DNA of 64,000 nt from Rubrivivax sp. (GTDB lineage: Bacteria; Pseudomonadota; Gammaproteobacteria; Burkholderiales; Burkholderiaceae_C): contig JAIXWM010000177.1 in the NCBI GenBank assembly GCA_027491255.1, positions 1-64,000 on the forward strand. The letters run 5' to 3'. The translations under genes and the position numbers were made by a program. Under the pieces are notes generated by a model. It had not been told where the DNA came from. It ran no database searches and worked only from the letters and a program-made list of their open reading frames with translations. Each line of letters opens with the position of its first letter. Position 1 is the stretch's first letter. Of the stretch, positions 16,826 to 26,003 are shown one piece after another.

Positions 16826-17037
16826 GACGCGTCGGGCACGGGCTTTCAGGATCGGGCCCATCCGCGCCGGCACACGGACGCCCGCTGGAACGACCGTCCA
16901 CCGAAGCAGCCGGCGATCACCGAAGGGGTCGGGACGCGACGTCCGGCGCCCGGGGGCTCACACCGAGCGTTTTTCCGCCGTGCCCGCAACAGGCGCTCCG
17001 GGTCACACGGCGGGCGCGAGACGGGCCTCCCGCCCTG

Positions 17038-17634
17038 TCAGCGCCCCTCCGGCCCCAGCGGCACCCGTACCGCCCGCGGGTTCACTCCGGGGTGGGGGAA
17101 GTCCACGAGCGCAGCGGCGAACATCGCCGCCAGCAAGCGGGCGTCGCCCACGGCGCTGCCCTCGTGACCGGCGCGGGCCTCGTAGAGGACGCGGCCGCTG
17201 GCGTGGTCACGCAGCAGCAGGCCCACCTCACGCTCGTAGCGCGGCAGCTCGGCCTGCCAGCCCAAGCCCCAGCCGGGGCCCCACCAGGGGTTGCGGCTCC
17301 AGGCCCAGTAGCCGCCCAGGCCGACCTGGGGGCCCCAGGGGCCGGCGTCGACCCGGGTGAGGCGGGCGCCCACCTGCACGCGCACGTCGGGCTCCTGGCC
17401 GGCCTGCGCCTCGGTGAAGCCGGCCTCGCGCAGCGCCGGCCGGGCTGCGGCCTCCAGCGCGTCCTGCGCCTGCGCCCGTGCCTGCTGCGACGGCAACCGC
17501 TCGAAGACGTAGGTGCCGGGCGCGCGGCCGGCGGGCCACTGCCCGTAGGTCGAGACCTCGGTGTGCAGGGTGTTCAGCGCGGCGCAGCCGGCCAGGGCCG
17601 CGGCCAAGGTCAGGGTTCCCGTCAGACGCCACAT
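17038..17634 (-). CDS. DUF4136-type lipoprotein
   Basis: A 198-residue lipoprotein: MWRLTGTLTLAAALAGC gives a lipobox with Cys at residue 17. The mature part matches DUF4136 in outline: a TYVFERLPS segment near 43-50, a DVRVQV strand, and a Trp/Gly-rich loop (GGYWAWSRNPWWGPGWG) before the LLLRDHASGRVLYEAR strand. Function is unknown. The 211 bp between it and the DUF6279 gene carry no gene. They include a short stretch around 16965-17010 resembling the edge of the 24.4-25.0 kb repeat region. Confidence 0.75.
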   Translation of the reverse strand: MWRLTGTLTLAAALAGCAALNTLHTEVSTYGQWPAGRAPGTYVFERLPSQQARAQAQDALEAAARPALREAGFTEAQAGQEPDVRVQVGARLTRVDAGPWGPQVGLGGYWAWSRNPWWGPGWGLGWQAELPRYEREVGLLLRDHASGRVLYEARAGHEGSAVGDARLLAAMFAAALVDFPHPGVNPRAVRVPLGPEGR

Positions 17635-17724
17635 GCAAGCCTCCCCGTCGCAAGCAACACGTTCAGCCGACTCCTGAACGGGCCGGGCCCGGCCCCTGCC
17701 CGCCGCACCTGGGCAGGCGCGCCC

Positions 17725-18642
17725 TCAGCCCGCCGCGCCCAGCCAGGCCATCGGCTGCGCCGCGCCCGCGGCCGCCGCGGGACTCGCGCAGCCCTCGTCG
17801 TCTTCATCGAAGGCGCGATCACCGCCCGCGTCGGCCACCCCTGTAGCCTGCAGCGTCTGGAAGGGATGGAGCTTGCGGTCCATCATGTGCGAAGGCACGA
17901 TGTGGCCCATCGCGTTGAACATGTTGTCGATGCGCCCCGGGTACTGGCGCTCCCAATCGCGGATCATCGACTTGACCTGCACGCGCTGCAGGTTGTCCTG
18001 ACTGCCGCACAGCGTGCACGGGATGATCGGAAACCGCCGGTGCTCGGCCCAGCGTTCGAGGTCGGTCTCGGCCACGTAGGCCAGCGGGCGGATCACCACA
18101 TGGCGCCCGTCGTCGCTGACGAGCTTGGGCGGCATGCCCTTGATGCGGCCGCCGAAGAACATGTTCATCAGCAGCGTGACCACCATGTCGTCGCGGTGGT
18201 GGCCCAAGGCGATCTTGGTCGCGCCCAGTTCGCCGGCCACCCGGTAGAGGATGCCGCGGCGCAGGCGCGAGCACAGGCTGCACATCGTCTTGCCCTCGGG
18301 CACGAGACGCTTGACGATGGAGTAGGTGTCCTGCGCCTCGATGTGGAAGGGCACGCCGCGGCTGCCCAGGTAGGCGGGCAGCACGTCCTCGGGAAAGCCG
18401 GGTTGCTTCTGGTCGAGGTTGACGGCGACGAGGTCGAAGTCCACCGGCGAGCGCTCGCGCATGCTGATCAGGATGTCGAGCAAGGAATAGCTGTCCTTGC
18501 CGCCGGAGACGCAGACCATGACCTTGTCGCCCGGCTCGATCATGTTGAAGTCGCCGATCGCCTGCCCCACCTGGCGGTGCAGACGCTTGGACAGCTTGTT
18601 GATCTCGTGCGCCTGGCGGCGCTCGTCGGCCACGACGGTCAT
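17725..18642 (-). CDS. ttcA: tRNA 2-thiocytidine(32) synthetase
   Basis: ATP-dependent, Fe-S enzyme thiolating cytidine 32 of tRNAs. The PP-loop motif VCVSGGKDSYSLLDIL lies near residue 45. The two TtcA CxxC motifs are CSLC (TMCSLCSRLRRG) and PCTLCGSQ. The C-terminal 30 residues are acidic and Ala-rich and not conserved. The start ATG 18642 overlaps the upstream SDR stop as TGATG, so the two are probably co-translated. Confidence 0.95.
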   Translation of the reverse strand: MTVVADERRQAHEINKLSKRLHRQVGQAIGDFNMIEPGDKVMVCVSGGKDSYSLLDILISMRERSPVDFDLVAVNLDQKQPGFPEDVLPAYLGSRGVPFHIEAQDTYSIVKRLVPEGKTMCSLCSRLRRGILYRVAGELGATKIALGHHRDDMVVTLLMNMFFGGRIKGMPPKLVSDDGRHVVIRPLAYVAETDLERWAEHRRFPIIPCTLCGSQDNLQRVQVKSMIRDWERQYPGRIDNMFNAMGHIVPSHMMDRKLHPFQTLQATGVADAGGDRAFDEDDEGCASPAAAAGAAQPMAWLGAAG

Positions 18643-19433
18643 CACGGGGCTCCGGTGGGCGGTGTCGGGGGAGTGGGCTGGAAAGCGAAGTCGCGCTCGG
18701 CGCGCACGAGGTGGCTGCCGGCATCGACCATGAGGGTGCTGCCGGTGACCGAGGGGTTTTCCAGCAGGAAGCGAACGGCCTGTGCCACGTGCTGCGGCTG
18801 CACGCCACGCTGCAGCAGCGTGCCGGCCTGCAGCGCGGCCAGGCGGTCGGCGTCGATCAGCTCGCTGCCCAGCGTCAGCCCGGGAGCCACGCCGCACACC
18901 CGCACCTGCGGCGCGAGCGCCAGCGCCAGCATCGTGGTGGCCGCCTGCAGCGCCGCCTTGGACAGGGTGTAAGAGAAGTAGTCGGGGTTGGGGTTCCACA
19001 ACTGCTGGTCGAGCAGGTTGACGACGCAGCCGTCGGCCGCGCGCCCGCGCACATGGGCGTGCAGCGCACGCGCGAGCACGACGCCGGCCCCGGCGTTGGC
19101 CGCCAGGTGGCGTTGCATGCAGGCATATGAAAAGCTCTCGACGGCGTCGTACTCGAAGGCCGAGGCGTTGTTGACGACGGCGTCAACGCGGCCGAAGTGC
19201 GCCACCGCCTGCGGCAGCAGCGCCGCGGCGGCGGCCTCGTCGCCGAGGTCGGCCGCGAACGCGGCGGCGCGGGCCCCCAGGGCGCGTGCCTCGGCAACCG
19301 TCGCCTCGGCCTCGGCGGCCGAGCCGCGGTAGTGCACGGCCACGTCCCAGCCGTGCGCGGCGAGGTCGAGCGCCATGGCGCGGCCGAGCCGGCGGGCGGC
19401 TCCGGTGACGAGCGCGACGGGGCGGGGGTCCAT
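18642..19433 (-). CDS. SDR oxidoreductase, pteridine-reductase-like
   Basis: A 263-residue short-chain dehydrogenase. The cofactor motif TGAARRLGRAMA (Arg in place of the usual Gly pattern) is typical of NADPH-dependent pteridine/dihydrofolate reductases of the FolM/PTR1 type. NNASAF and the catalytic YTLSK follow. The position just upstream of ttcA, divergent from a MidA-like gene, is typical of Burkholderiales housekeeping blocks. Substrate is inferred from the motif only. Confidence 0.85.
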   Translation of the reverse strand: MDPRPVALVTGAARRLGRAMALDLAAHGWDVAVHYRGSAAEAEATVAEARALGARAAAFAADLGDEAAAAALLPQAVAHFGRVDAVVNNASAFEYDAVESFSYACMQRHLAANAGAGVVLARALHAHVRGRAADGCVVNLLDQQLWNPNPDYFSYTLSKAALQAATTMLALALAPQVRVCGVAPGLTLGSELIDADRLAALQAGTLLQRGVQPQHVAQAVRFLLENPSVTGSTLMVDAGSHLVRAERDFAFQPTPPTPPTGAP

Positions 19434-19451
19434 GCTTCCTACAATGCCTTG

Positions 19452-20672
19452 ATGAATGTCCTGCGCCAGCCCGCTCGCAGCCCGGTCGCGGGTGGCGAGC
19501 CGGCTCGGCAGACCGGCGGCGCGGGCGACGGACCCGCTGCGCGGGCCGGCGCGCGATCGACGGCGGACGAAACCGGCAGTGTATCGGCCACCCTGGCCGC
19601 GCAGATCCGCGAGGACATCGCCCGCGCCGACGGATGGATCGGCTTCGAGCGCTACATGCACGCGGCGCTGTACACGCCCGGCCTGGGCTATTACGCCCGC
19701 GGCGAGTTGCCCTTCGGGCGCCTGCCCGGGCCCGGGGGTCAGGGTGGCGACTTCGTGACCGCGCCCGAGCTCTCACCCTGGTTCGCGCGCGCGCTGGCGG
19801 TCCAGGTGGCGCAAGCCCTGCAGGCCACGCAGGCCGACGAGGTCTTCGAATTCGGCGCCGGCTCGGGTGCGCTCGCAGCGCAACTGCTGCAGGCCCTGGA
19901 CGCGCAGGGCGTGCCGGTGCGCCGCTACACCATCGTCGAGGTCTCGGGCGGCCTGCGTGCGCGCCAACGCGAACGCCTGGCGACCTTCGGCGAGCGCGTG
20001 CGCTGGGCGGACGCGATGCCGGCGCCGATGCGCGGCGTGGTGCTCGGCAACGAGGTGCTGGACGCGATGCCGGCGCGGCTGCTGGCCTGGGACGGTCAGG
20101 CCTGGAGCGAGCGCGGCGTCGCGCTGCACGAGGAGCGCTTCACCTTCGCCGACCGGCCTACCGACGACCGTCCGCCGACGCCCGGGCCCTTCGTGCCCGG
20201 CTCGGTGGCCGAGATCCAGCCACAGGCCGCCGCCTTCGTCACCAGCGTGGCGGCGCAGCTCGAGCGTGGGATCGCCCTCTTCATCGACTACGGCTTCCCG
20301 CAGGACGAGTACTACCACCCGCAGCGCAGCGGCGGCACGCTGATGTGCCACCGCGGCCACCGCGCCGACGCCGATCCGCTGAGCGACGTCGGCCTGAAGG
20401 ACATCACGGTCCACGTCGACTTCACCGCGATCGCGCTCGCGGCCCAGGACGCCGGGCTGGACGTGGCCGGCTACACCAGCCAGGGCCGCTTCCTGCTGAA
20501 CTGCGGGCTGGCCGACCTGCTGGCCGACGCGCCACTGCGCGAGCGTGCGGACGCGCACCGCCTGGTGGCCGAGCACGAGATGGGCGAGCTGTTCAAGGTG
20601 ATCGCGCTCACCCGCGGTGTCGACACCGAGCTGCTGGGTTTTCGCGCCGGCGACCGGACGCACCGGCTTTGA
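19452..20672 (+). CDS. MidA/NDUFAF7-like SAM-dependent methyltransferase
   Basis: A 406-residue class I methyltransferase related to NDUFAF7 (MidA), which methylates an arginine of a complex I subunit in mitochondria. Seen: ADGWIGFERYMHAALYTPGLGYY, FVTAPELSPWF, the SAM motif VFEFGAGSGALAAQLL and GVVLGNEVLDAMPARLL. The first 45 residues are low-complexity and Arg/Ala-rich. The start codon is only 18 bp from the divergent SDR start. The bacterial substrate is unknown. Confidence 0.85.
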   Translation: MNVLRQPARSPVAGGEPARQTGGAGDGPAARAGARSTADETGSVSATLAAQIREDIARADGWIGFERYMHAALYTPGLGYYARGELPFGRLPGPGGQGGDFVTAPELSPWFARALAVQVAQALQATQADEVFEFGAGSGALAAQLLQALDAQGVPVRRYTIVEVSGGLRARQRERLATFGERVRWADAMPAPMRGVVLGNEVLDAMPARLLAWDGQAWSERGVALHEERFTFADRPTDDRPPTPGPFVPGSVAEIQPQAAAFVTSVAAQLERGIALFIDYGFPQDEYYHPQRSGGTLMCHRGHRADADPLSDVGLKDITVHVDFTAIALAAQDAGLDVAGYTSQGRFLLNCGLADLLADAPLRERADAHRLVAEHEMGELFKVIALTRGVDTELLGFRAGDRTHRL

Positions 20673-20701
20673 AGGGCTGAGCGGCCGAGCGACTTTCTCC
20701 C

Positions 20702-20893
20702 ATGCGCTGGCTGCTGATCTTCCTGCTCGCCTTTGTCCTCTTCAACAGCCTGACGACCTGGCTGCGCAGGATCGGGCTCGGGCGTCTGCCGGGCGACTTC
20801 ACGCTGCGCTGGCGCGGGCGCGAGTTCCACGTACCGCTGGCCAGCAGCACCGTGCTCAGCGTGCTGGCGATGCTGGTGGGGCTGTGGTTCTAG
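20702..20893 (+). CDS. DUF2905 small inner-membrane protein
   Basis: A 63-residue protein with two transmembrane helices (LLIFLLAFVLFNSL and STVLSVLAMLVGLWF). They flank the conserved LGRLPGDFTLRWRGREFHVPLAS segment of DUF2905 (shown here in two parts: LGRLPGDF and FHVPLAS). It lies 29 bp after the MidA-like gene and is probably co-transcribed with it. Function is unknown. Confidence 0.8.
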   Translation: MRWLLIFLLAFVLFNSLTTWLRRIGLGRLPGDFTLRWRGREFHVPLASSTVLSVLAMLVGLWF

Positions 20894-20917
20894 GCGCCCG
20901 CGCCTGGTCTCAGTCTC

Positions 20918-21298
20918 TCAGCCCTCGATACGCCACTCGTGCGCGCAGCCCTTGCAGCGCACGGCCACGGTGTCGCCGGCAGCGTTCGGGTCGACCAGAT
21001 GGAGTCGGCCGTAGGCACCGCAGCCCGGGCAATCGGCCTGGTGGGCCAGCGACTCCGCGCGCATCAACAGGAAGAGGTAGCGGCGCAGCGCCCACAAGCC
21101 GGCGCCGGCGCACGCGAGCACCGCGGCGCCGTCGATGAGCTGGTCTGCCGCCGTCCTGAAGCGAAAGGCCGCCTCCAGCGCCATCATCAGCCCCAGCGCG
21201 CAGAACAGCAGCAGCGCCAGGTGCGAGTGGCCGATCAGCAACTCGCGCTCGTACCACTTGCGAAAGCCGCGACTGCGAATGCCCTCGGCCAAGGTCAT
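20918..21298 (-). CDS. Membrane protein with C-terminal zinc ribbon
   Basis: A 126-residue protein. Two predicted membrane helices (LALLLFCALGLMMALEAAF and GAAVLACAGAGLWALRRYLF) are followed by a CPGC...CKGC zinc ribbon (about residues 89-120) ending in HEWRIEG. Family not recognised beyond this architecture. ATG 21298 was chosen as the first Met that gives a compact N-terminus; longer frames run into a divergent gene's leader. Confidence 0.65.
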   Translation of the reverse strand: MTLAEGIRSRGFRKWYERELLIGHSHLALLLFCALGLMMALEAAFRFRTAADQLIDGAAVLACAGAGLWALRRYLFLLMRAESLAHQADCPGCGAYGRLHLVDPNAAGDTVAVRCKGCAHEWRIEG

Positions 21299-21346
21299 CG
21301 GGGTCTCCCGGGCCCGCCCGGGGCCCTGCCTGGGCGTGATGTTGAC

Positions 21347-21829
21347 ATGAATCGTGCGTGCAGGCAGGCTGCGCCGATGAGCCGAGCCCTGCATCCAAGC
21401 CCACGCCCGCGCGCCGCGCGATGCCCGCTGTGCCTGTATCGCCCTCACTGGCGACCCGGCACTGCGCCCCTGGCAGCGGCGCTGCTGGCCACCGCGCTGC
21501 ACCTCACCCCCGCGCCCGCGCGCGCCCAGGCGCCCGCCGACGAGACCCTGTCCTGGCGCTGCCAGGTCGTCTACATGCCGGCCCGCAGCACCTGGGTGCG
21601 CGGCCTCGCGCTGCGCCTGGAGGGGCGGCGCATCGCCGAGATGCGCATCGACGCGCAGCCGGTGCACACCTTCGCCGTCGAAGGCACGCTGCTGCTGACC
21701 TCGATGGACAACGAGCGCATCGCCATCGACGTGGCCGGCGGGCAGTGGACGAGCGACTTCCGCGGCGCGGCCACCGGGCGCGGACGCTGCGAGCGCGAAC
21801 CGGTCGCCACCACGCCGGCCGGCCCTTGA
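21347..21829 (+). CDS. Hypothetical secreted protein
   Basis: A 160-residue predicted periplasmic protein. A long basic N-terminus leads into a hydrophobic stretch (APLAAALLATALHL) and a likely cleavage site at PARAQAPAD. The mature part is rich in beta-forming residues (WRCQVVYMPARSTWVRGLAL, AEMRIDAQPVHTFAVEG) and ends in a Pro tail. A later ATG at 21377 is an alternative start. It is not recognised and stands alone between a divergent membrane protein and a MetE-like gene. Confidence 0.6.
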   Translation: MNRACRQAAPMSRALHPSPRPRAARCPLCLYRPHWRPGTAPLAAALLATALHLTPAPARAQAPADETLSWRCQVVYMPARSTWVRGLALRLEGRRIAEMRIDAQPVHTFAVEGTLLLTSMDNERIAIDVAGGQWTSDFRGAATGRGRCEREPVATTPAGP

Positions 21830-21906
21830 ACTACGGGCAAGCCCGCTGGCCGAAGGCCGCGCCGCCCGTTAGCATGCATACCTATGCAATCCACGGGATC
21901 TCGACC

Positions 21907-23061
21907 ATGAGCGAAGGACGCATCCTCACCACCCACGTCGGCAGCCTGCCACGCCCGCAGCGTGTCGTCGACCTGCTGTTCGCCCAGGACTCCGGTGTCG
22001 GCCACGACGCGCCGGCCTTCGAGACCGCGATGCGCGAGGAGGTCGACGCCGTGGTCGCGCGCCAGGTGGCGTCGCAGGTCGACGTCGTCAGCGACGGCGA
22101 GATGAGCAAGATCAGCTACGCCACCTACATCCGCCACCGCCTGACGGGCTTCGAGATCGGCGTGATGCCGCGCGCCACGCCGAAGGACCTGGACGACTTC
22201 CCCGAGTACAAGGACCGCCTGGCCAAGATGGGCGGCACGCCCAAGTACCACCGCCCCATCTGCACCGGCCCGATCGCGGTGAAGGACCTGTCGGGCCTGC
22301 ACGAGGACATCGCCAACCTCAAGGCCGCCTGCGCCAAGTCAGGCGCGAAGCGCGCCTTCATGAACAGCGCCTCGCCGGGCGTGATCGCGGTCTTCCAGCC
22401 CAACCAGCACTACGCGAGCCAGGAAGCCTACCTGCAGGCGCTGGCCGATGCGATGCAGACCGAGTACGAGACCATCATCGCCGCCGGTCTGGACCTGCAG
22501 ATCGACGCGCCCGACCTCGGCATGGGCCGGCACATCCGCTTCCGTGACGTCGACGAGCCCGAGTTCCTGCGCAACGCGCGGCTGCAGGTCGAGGCGCTGA
22601 ACCACGCGCTGCGCAACGTGCCGGCCGAGCGCGTGCGCATGCACGTGTGCTGGGGTAACTACGAGGGCCCGCACCACCACGACATCGGGCTCGAGCGCAT
22701 CATCGACCTGGTGTTGCAGGCGCGCCCGTCCACCATTCTGTTCGAGGCCTCGAACCCGCGCCACGCGCACGAGTGGGAGGTCTGGGCCGCCGCGGCGCGC
22801 GCCGGCCGCATCCCCGAGGACAAGGTGCTGGCCCCGGGCGTGCTGGACTCGGTGAGCAACTTCATCGAGCACCCGCGCCTAGTCGCCCAGCGCCTGCTGC
22901 AGTACGCGAACATCGTCGGCCGTGACCGCGTGCTGGCCGCCACCGACTGCGGCTTCGGCACCTTCGCCGGCTTCGGCGCCATCCACCCGCCGATCGCCTA
23001 CGCCAAGCTCGCGAGCATGGCCGAGGGGGCACGGATGGCCAGCCAGGAGCTCTGGGGCTGA
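21907..23061 (+). CDS. Cobalamin-independent methionine synthase II-like protein
   Basis: A 384-residue TIM barrel homologous to the C-terminal domain of MetE, without the N-terminal domain. It begins TTHVGSLPRP and contains VDVVSDGEMSKI, LQIDAPDLGMGRH, VCWGNYEGPHHHD and the C-terminal Zn-site stretch LAATDCGFGTFAGFG with the ligand Cys. Stand-alone members include epoxyalkane:thiol transferases and uncharacterised methyl or alkyl transferases. It need not be a methionine synthase. It is a single-gene unit followed by short GGCTGACGG-type tandem repeats. Confidence 0.8.
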   Translation: MSEGRILTTHVGSLPRPQRVVDLLFAQDSGVGHDAPAFETAMREEVDAVVARQVASQVDVVSDGEMSKISYATYIRHRLTGFEIGVMPRATPKDLDDFPEYKDRLAKMGGTPKYHRPICTGPIAVKDLSGLHEDIANLKAACAKSGAKRAFMNSASPGVIAVFQPNQHYASQEAYLQALADAMQTEYETIIAAGLDLQIDAPDLGMGRHIRFRDVDEPEFLRNARLQVEALNHALRNVPAERVRMHVCWGNYEGPHHHDIGLERIIDLVLQARPSTILFEASNPRHAHEWEVWAAAARAGRIPEDKVLAPGVLDSVSNFIEHPRLVAQRLLQYANIVGRDRVLAATDCGFGTFAGFGAIHPPIAYAKLASMAEGARMASQELWG

Positions 23062-23142
23062 CGGGCTGACAGGCTGACGGGCGGGTGAGGGGCTGAGGGG
23101 CTGCGGGCCAGCCCCGGGGACCGGACGCAGCAGGCCCGCCCC

Positions 23143-23170
23143 GCGCCTTCAGCCCAGCGCCTTCAGCCCA
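23143..23170. repeat. 14-bp tandem repeat at the cca stop
   Basis: Two identical 14-bp units GCGCCTTCAGCCCA. The cca stop codon lies in the second, giving a duplicated stop region like the one at glmU. Confidence 0.7.
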
Positions 23171-24407
23171 GCGCCTCGGCCCGCGCCCGCGCCACCGCGC
23201 GCCCGATCTCCGGGCCGCTGGCGCCGCGCTCCATCGCCGCGCGCGCCACACGCTCCGCGTCGACGGCCAGCACCGACCGCAGGGCCTGCGCGAGGCGTTC
23301 GCGCTGCGGATAGTCGCGGTCCTCGAGCCCCGTGCGGCCGCGCGCGTCGCACTCGCAGGCCCACAGCACGAGCTCGAAGCGCTCGGGCCGGCGCAGCGCG
23401 TCGCAGCGCTCGAGCAGGCGCAACGTCGCCTCGGGACCCAAGGCGCTGCTCTGGTGGATGTGGCCGTGCTCGCGCGCCACCACGTCGGCCAGCTCGCGGC
23501 AGTCGCCCGGCACGCGCAGCCGCTGCGCCACCGCCTGCGCCAGGCGCGCGCTGCGCTGCTCGTGGCCGAGGTGACGCGGCCATTCCTGGCGCGGCGTCGT
23601 GCCCTTGCCCAGGTCGTGCACCAGGCAGGCCCAGCGCACCGGCAGCGGGGCCTGCAGGCGCGCGCACTGCTGCAGCACCAGCATCTGGTGCTCGCCGGTG
23701 TCGACCTCGGGGTGGTGGGCCTCGGGCTGCGGCACGCCCCACAGCCGGTCGAGCTCGGGCAGCAGCCGCGCCAGCGCGCCGCAGGCGCGCAGCACCTCGA
23801 ACAGGCGCCGCGGGTGCGGCTCCATCAGGCCCTTGGCCAGCTCCTGCCACACGCGCTCGGCCACGAGCGCGTCGACCTCGCCCTCGTCGACGAGGCGGCG
23901 CATCAGCGCCAGCGTCTGCGGGGCGAGGGAGAAGTCGCCATAGCGGGCGGCGAAGCGCGCCGTGCGCAGCAGGCGCACCGGGTCCTCGGCGTAGGCGTCG
24001 CTGACGTGGCGCAGCACGCGTTCGCGCAGGTCGCGCGCGCCGCCGTGGGGGTCGATGAGCGCGCCGTCGGGCGCGCGCGCCATGGCGTTGATGGTGAGGT
24101 CGCGCCGCGCCAGGTCCTGCTCCAGCGTGACATCGGGCGCGGCGTGCACGGTGAAGCCGTGGTAGCCGGCGCCGGACTTGCGCTCGGTGCGCGCGAGGGC
24201 GTACTCCTCGTGCGTGTGCGGGTGCAGGAAGACCGGGAAGTCGCGCCCGACGGGCTTGAAACCCAGGTCCAGCATCTGCTGGGGCGCCACGCCGACGACG
24301 ACCCAGTCGCGGTCAGCCGAGGGCCGCCCGAGCAGCGCGTCGCGCACGCAGCCGCCCACCTCGAAGCAATGGCCTGCAAGCGCGGCGGCCGGATCGGTGG
24401 CGGTCAT
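23163..24407 (-). CDS. cca: CCA tRNA nucleotidyltransferase (multifunctional)
   Basis: Adds or repairs the 3' CCA of tRNA. The class II nucleotidyltransferase core has FEVGGCVRDALLGRPSADRDW (residue 16 onward; the DxD metal site is within DRDW), RRDLTINAMA and RLLRTARFAARY. A C-terminal HD domain is present (RWACLVHDLGKG), as in the proteobacterial multifunctional form with phosphatase and phosphodiesterase activity. It is full length at 414 residues. The upstream 640 bp carry a dispersed repeat. Confidence 0.95.
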   Translation of the reverse strand: MTATDPAAALAGHCFEVGGCVRDALLGRPSADRDWVVVGVAPQQMLDLGFKPVGRDFPVFLHPHTHEEYALARTERKSGAGYHGFTVHAAPDVTLEQDLARRDLTINAMARAPDGALIDPHGGARDLRERVLRHVSDAYAEDPVRLLRTARFAARYGDFSLAPQTLALMRRLVDEGEVDALVAERVWQELAKGLMEPHPRRLFEVLRACGALARLLPELDRLWGVPQPEAHHPEVDTGEHQMLVLQQCARLQAPLPVRWACLVHDLGKGTTPRQEWPRHLGHEQRSARLAQAVAQRLRVPGDCRELADVVAREHGHIHQSSALGPEATLRLLERCDALRRPERFELVLWACECDARGRTGLEDRDYPQRERLAQALRSVLAVDAERVARAAMERGASGPEIGRAVARARAEALG

Positions 24408-25049
24408 CGCAGTTCCCGGGCGTCAGGACACGGCCGCGGCGCCCACGCCACCGCGGTGGGTGGCTTCCACCTGAAATCGGCGGTGGACCGCTGTCTCGCG
24501 CGAGCCAGTGCTGGCCGGGTCAGGAGACGGCGACCACGACCGGCCGCACCAGAAAGGTGACAGCTCTGCACACCCGGTCGAGCGGCCCTCGACCACGTCG
24601 GCGGCGTTGCACATCCTCGCCAAGTCACAGGCCATGGCTGTGGTTCGCGTCTTGCCATCGCGGGCCGATGACAGTCGGCTCGGGCGCGCCAAACGGCCGG
24701 ATCCGGGTTCGATCCCGCGGCCCGTGCGGGAGAAGGAAGAAACGCCCACGGCCCTCGCCACTCGGTGAAGCGCTCATCGCACCGCCGCCACGAACTCGCC
24801 CCCGCCCGGGAGACGGGGAGCTCCGACCGAACCTGGTCCGCGCCCTGGCGAAGGCCGAAGCGGGGTGTGGCCAAGGACCGGCCCGCCTCAGAGACTGAGC
24901 GTTTTTCGGCCGCGCCCGAAAGGCGCGTCCCAACGCCCGGGATCGAGGCGCAAACCACGGCCATGGCCCGAGCCCCGGCGAGGAATTGCAACGACGAGGC
25001 AGGGTGCTTGGGCGTACAAGGCGGGCATGGGGGAATGACTCTCAGCCCC
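24408..25049. other. Gene-free region with a dispersed repeat
   Basis: 642 bp with no supportable gene. The half nearest cca (24465-24710) is an inverted copy of the repeat at 48965-49205. The rest includes a GAGCGTTTTTCGGCC patch (about 24898) also seen near 16970. Possible reading frames are Arg/Pro/Ser-rich and lack family features. Confidence 0.5.
24465..24710 (-). repeat. Dispersed intergenic repeat, copy 1
   Basis: The reverse complement matches 48965-49205 over about 240 bp at an estimated 75-80 % identity with small indels. The most conserved core reads GCCGCCGACGTGGTCGAGG here and GCCGCCAGCGTGGTCGAGG there. One frame keeps a similar peptide in both (VVEGRSTGCAELSPFW and VVEGCSIGHAALSPFW), so it may be a decayed coding element. 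Confidence 0.7.
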
Positions 25050-26003
25050 TCAGCCCCGGCGCGCGCGCCAGGGCAGGAAGCGCGAGGGCCCGCTGCGGCC
25101 GCCCAGGTAGCCGGCGGCGACCCCCTCCACGGGTGCGGGGGCGATGCCCAGCGCGTCCAGCCCGGGCAGCGTGCCGGTGGCCACATTGGGCACCCGCATC
25201 GAATCGACGTTGTCGCGCGACATCAGCGGCTCGCCGGGCAACAGCTCCATCAGCCCGGCCTGCAGCCGCGCCATCGCCTCGGGCAGCGGCAGCACCGGCC
25301 GCTCCCAGCCGGCCAGGCGCCCCGCCAGCCGCACCAGCTGCGCCAGCGTCAGCACCTCGGGGCCGGCGCACTCGATCGTCTGCCCGATCGTCTGCGGCCG
25401 GTCCAGGCAGCGCACCACGGCCGCGGCGACGTCCTCCACCCACACGGGCTGGAAGCGCGCGTCGGCGCCGCCCAGCGGCATGAAGGGCGCAAGCGCCTGC
25501 AACTGCGCGAACAGGTTGAGGAAGCGGTCGCGCGCGCCGAAGATCACGCTCGGCCGCAGCACCGTCACGTCCAGCCCCGACTCCCGCAGCACACGCTCGC
25601 CCGCAGCCTTGCTGCGCAGGTAGCGCGACGGCGCATCGGCCGCCACGCCGAGCGCGCTGACGTGGACGATGCGGCGCACGCCTGCGGCCTGGCAGGCGGC
25701 CACCAGCTTGCGGGGCAGGTCCACGTGCACGCGCTGGAAGTCGGCCTCGCTGCCGTGCAGGATGGCCACGAGGTGGACCACGGCGTCGCAGCCGGCGAGC
25801 ACGCGTGCGAGCGCGCGCTCGTCGTGCACGTCGGCCTGCACACGCTCGACCGTGGGCAAGGACTGCACCGCCTGGCCGCGCCGGATGCGGCGCGTGGGCA
25901 CGACGATGCGGCCGCCGGCCCCACCGCTGCGCTCGATGAGTTGCTCGCACACGGCCTGGCCGACGAAGCCGGTGCCCCCGGTGACGGCGATGTGGCGGAT
26001 CAT
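25050..26003 (-). CDS. NDUFA9-like NAD(P)-binding reductase (atypical SDR)
   Basis: A 317-residue extended/atypical SDR of the complex I NDUFA9-subunit-like family. The N-terminal Rossmann motif is VTGGTGFVGQAVCEQLIER (residues 7-25). HVSALGVAADAPSRYLRSKAAG carries the Tyr/Lys pair region, and LRPSVIFGARDRF follows. Related proteins act on sugars or lipids, or have lost catalysis; the substrate is unknown. Its ATG overlaps the slt stop by four bases (ATGA), so it is coupled to the transglycosylase gene. Confidence 0.82.
   Translation of the reverse strand: MIRHIAVTGGTGFVGQAVCEQLIERSGGAGGRIVVPTRRIRRGQAVQSLPTVERVQADVHDERALARVLAGCDAVVHLVAILHGSEADFQRVHVDLPRKLVAACQAAGVRRIVHVSALGVAADAPSRYLRSKAAGERVLRESGLDVTVLRPSVIFGARDRFLNLFAQLQALAPFMPLGGADARFQPVWVEDVAAAVVRCLDRPQTIGQTIECAGPEVLTLAQLVRLAGRLAGWERPVLPLPEAMARLQAGLMELLPGEPLMSRDNVDSMRVPNVATGTLPGLDALGIAPAPVEGVAAGYLGGRSGPSRFLPWRARRG

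Noticed and set aside
24404..25186. Possible gene or transposase remnant in the 24.4-25.2 kb spacer
   Set aside because: The peptide similarity to 48934-49314 is shared only because the DNA is repeated; indels break the frame and no transposase motif (DDE, IstB-like) is visible.
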